A stretch of 34,074 nucleotides of DNA, from NCBI GenBank assembly GCA_910585665.1, contig CAJUFI010000049.1, positions 1-34,074 of the forward strand. Reading direction: 5' to 3'. Shown here in pieces: positions 33,268 to 34,074 of this stretch (its first letter is position 1; each line of letters starts with the position of its first letter). The translations under genes and the position numbers were made by a program. The notes beneath the pieces are model-generated. The model saw nothing but the letters and a program-made list of their open reading frames with translations, did not search any database and had not been told where the DNA came from. Origin of the DNA: an uncultured Acetatifactor sp. (GTDB lineage Bacteria > Bacillota > Clostridia > Lachnospirales > Lachnospiraceae).

Positions 33268-34074
33268 TTACCGTTCTGTTTCTCTTTTTCGTTCTGTCTG
33301 CTTCTCTGCCTGTAAAATGCTGTCAATATTCCGCTTGATAACGTCGTATTCCGCAACCTGTTTTTTCAGCTTGCCATAATCGGCGTAAAGGCTTTCTTTC
33401 TGCGCTTGGAGCTTTTCATACTCTGCTTGCAGGGCGGGGACGTTGGGGAGCCTGCCGCCGATCTGCGCCGCTTTTAGTGCCTTTGCCGCCGCTTCATGGA
33501 GGATAATACCCCGTTCATGCTCTGCCCGGTATTTCTCCTTATTCCGGGCTTTGCGGTAGGTTTCATAGAGGGGCTTTGTCTTTTGGTAGGTAGTGACATT
33601 CTTAATGAGCAACGCCATATCCGAAAGACGCTTTTCCGCTTCCTTTAGGCTGTCCCCCGCCTGTTCGCTTGCCGTGGCGATTTCCTCTATCCGGGTAAGC
33701 AGATCGGCGTACTGTTCAATCTTGTTTTCGGTAAGGAAGTTCATAGTCTTTGCCGCCTGTTTCAGATTGTGGATTTTCGCCCACTGTTCATAGCCCCGGC
33801 TCTGCTGCGCCTTGATACTGTTCTCAATGTCAATGAGAAGATTAACGCCCTTACGCTCTGCCTTTGGAGCTTTGGCGGCGCGGGTACGCTTGCCCGCTAT
33901 CCGTTCCCTTATGGCTTCCTCTGTATAGTCCGCGCCGAGGGTTTTAAGGCGGGTAAAGCGTTCCTGCCCCGGTGCGCGGCACGACACATATTTTCCCGGT
34001 TTGATTTCATAGCCCGCCACCTGTAACCGCTGCAATAATTCCTCAAAACTGGAAACTTGGGGAATGAGCGCGTC
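33268..34074 (-). CDS. Relaxase/mobilisation nuclease, C-terminal part (partial)
   Basis: The reading frame is open from the window edge to its stop at 33268 and covers 268 residues. The motif near the edge (FEELLQRLQVAGYEIKPGKY, VSCRAPGQERFTRLKTLG) is the downstream region of MobA/VirD2-type relaxases of Tn1549/CTn-like elements. The remainder is a long coiled-coil tail rich in Lys, Glu and Ala. The His/Tyr nicking domain lies outside the window. It would nick oriT and pilot the strand in conjugation. The first internal Met (34035) is not the real start. Confidence 0.85.
   Translation of the reverse strand, partial: DALIPQVSSFEELLQRLQVAGYEIKPGKYVSCRAPGQERFTRLKTLGADYTEEAIRERIAGKRTRAAKAPKAERKGVNLLIDIENSIKAQQSRGYEQWAKIHNLKQAAKTMNFLTENKIEQYADLLTRIEEIATASEQAGDSLKEAEKRLSDMALLIKNVTTYQKTKPLYETYRKARNKEKYRAEHERGIILHEAAAKALKAAQIGGRLPNVPALQAEYEKLQAQKESLYADYGKLKKQVAEYDVIKRNIDSILQAEKQTERKRETER

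Overview
The window looks like the chromosome of a gut Clostridia, most likely a Lachnospiraceae member. The basis is inference from gene content and style: AGGAGG-type ribosome binding sites, AraC regulators with GyrI-like effector domains, DUF1576, MecA, a WYL regulator, clostridial PD-(D/E)XK/AAA proteins, Rpn-type nuclease fragments, HicAB and a Tn916/Tn1549-like conjugative element. No rRNA, tRNA or CRISPR array was seen.

Layout. 1-2140: a 3'-truncated glycerate kinase, then a Ca2+/Na+ antiporter behind a sigma-A promoter, a yybP-ykoY (Mn2+) riboswitch and a terminator hairpin. 2200-8640: accessory and decaying DNA. It holds an intact AAA-ATPase/PD-(D/E)XK protein, an unknown 122-aa protein, an AraC/GyrI regulator, an ABC-ATPase remnant, a 5'-truncated YhcG-type nuclease, and a 5'-truncated aldehyde dehydrogenase fused to a dead paralogue of the AAA/PD-(D/E)XK gene. 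8725-14230: a two-gene chaperone operon of a specialised Hsp70 overlapping a giant J-domain protein, with a 19-bp tandem repeat in its leader. 14340-16240: decayed DNA with a MITE, a 61-bp hairpin element, nitroreductase and ProX-like remnants and a gutted threonyl-tRNA synthetase. 16320-22415: a second AraC/GyrI regulator, an Rpn fragment, an unusual MutM-like protein, a GyrI-like protein, a zinc-ribbon protein, a PPOX/Nim-like flavoprotein, a cytoplasmic GH18 enzyme and an RlmA-like methyltransferase. 22415-25905: a WYL regulator with an inserted linker, a second MITE, an OLD-like ATPase with a broken partner, a dead HicAB module and a third MITE. 25905-31820: fcl and gmd (GDP-L-fucose synthesis), an AraC regulator, a DUF1576 membrane protein coupled to a small protein, and mecA. 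31950-34074: the end of an integrative conjugative element with terminator hairpins, an AT-rich single-TM cargo gene and the C-terminal part of a relaxase running off the window.

Working sets. gmd and fcl convert GDP-mannose to GDP-L-fucose. The Hsp70 and J-protein are translationally coupled and probably form a dedicated chaperone pair. The antiporter is probably switched on by Mn2+ through its riboswitch.

The main surprises are a 101-bp TA-flanked MITE present three times, a shared repeat between the hsp70 leader and the WYL-gene linker, a MutM paralogue lacking its catalytic proline, and about a dozen truncated genes, which suggest frequent small deletions between non-homologous sites.
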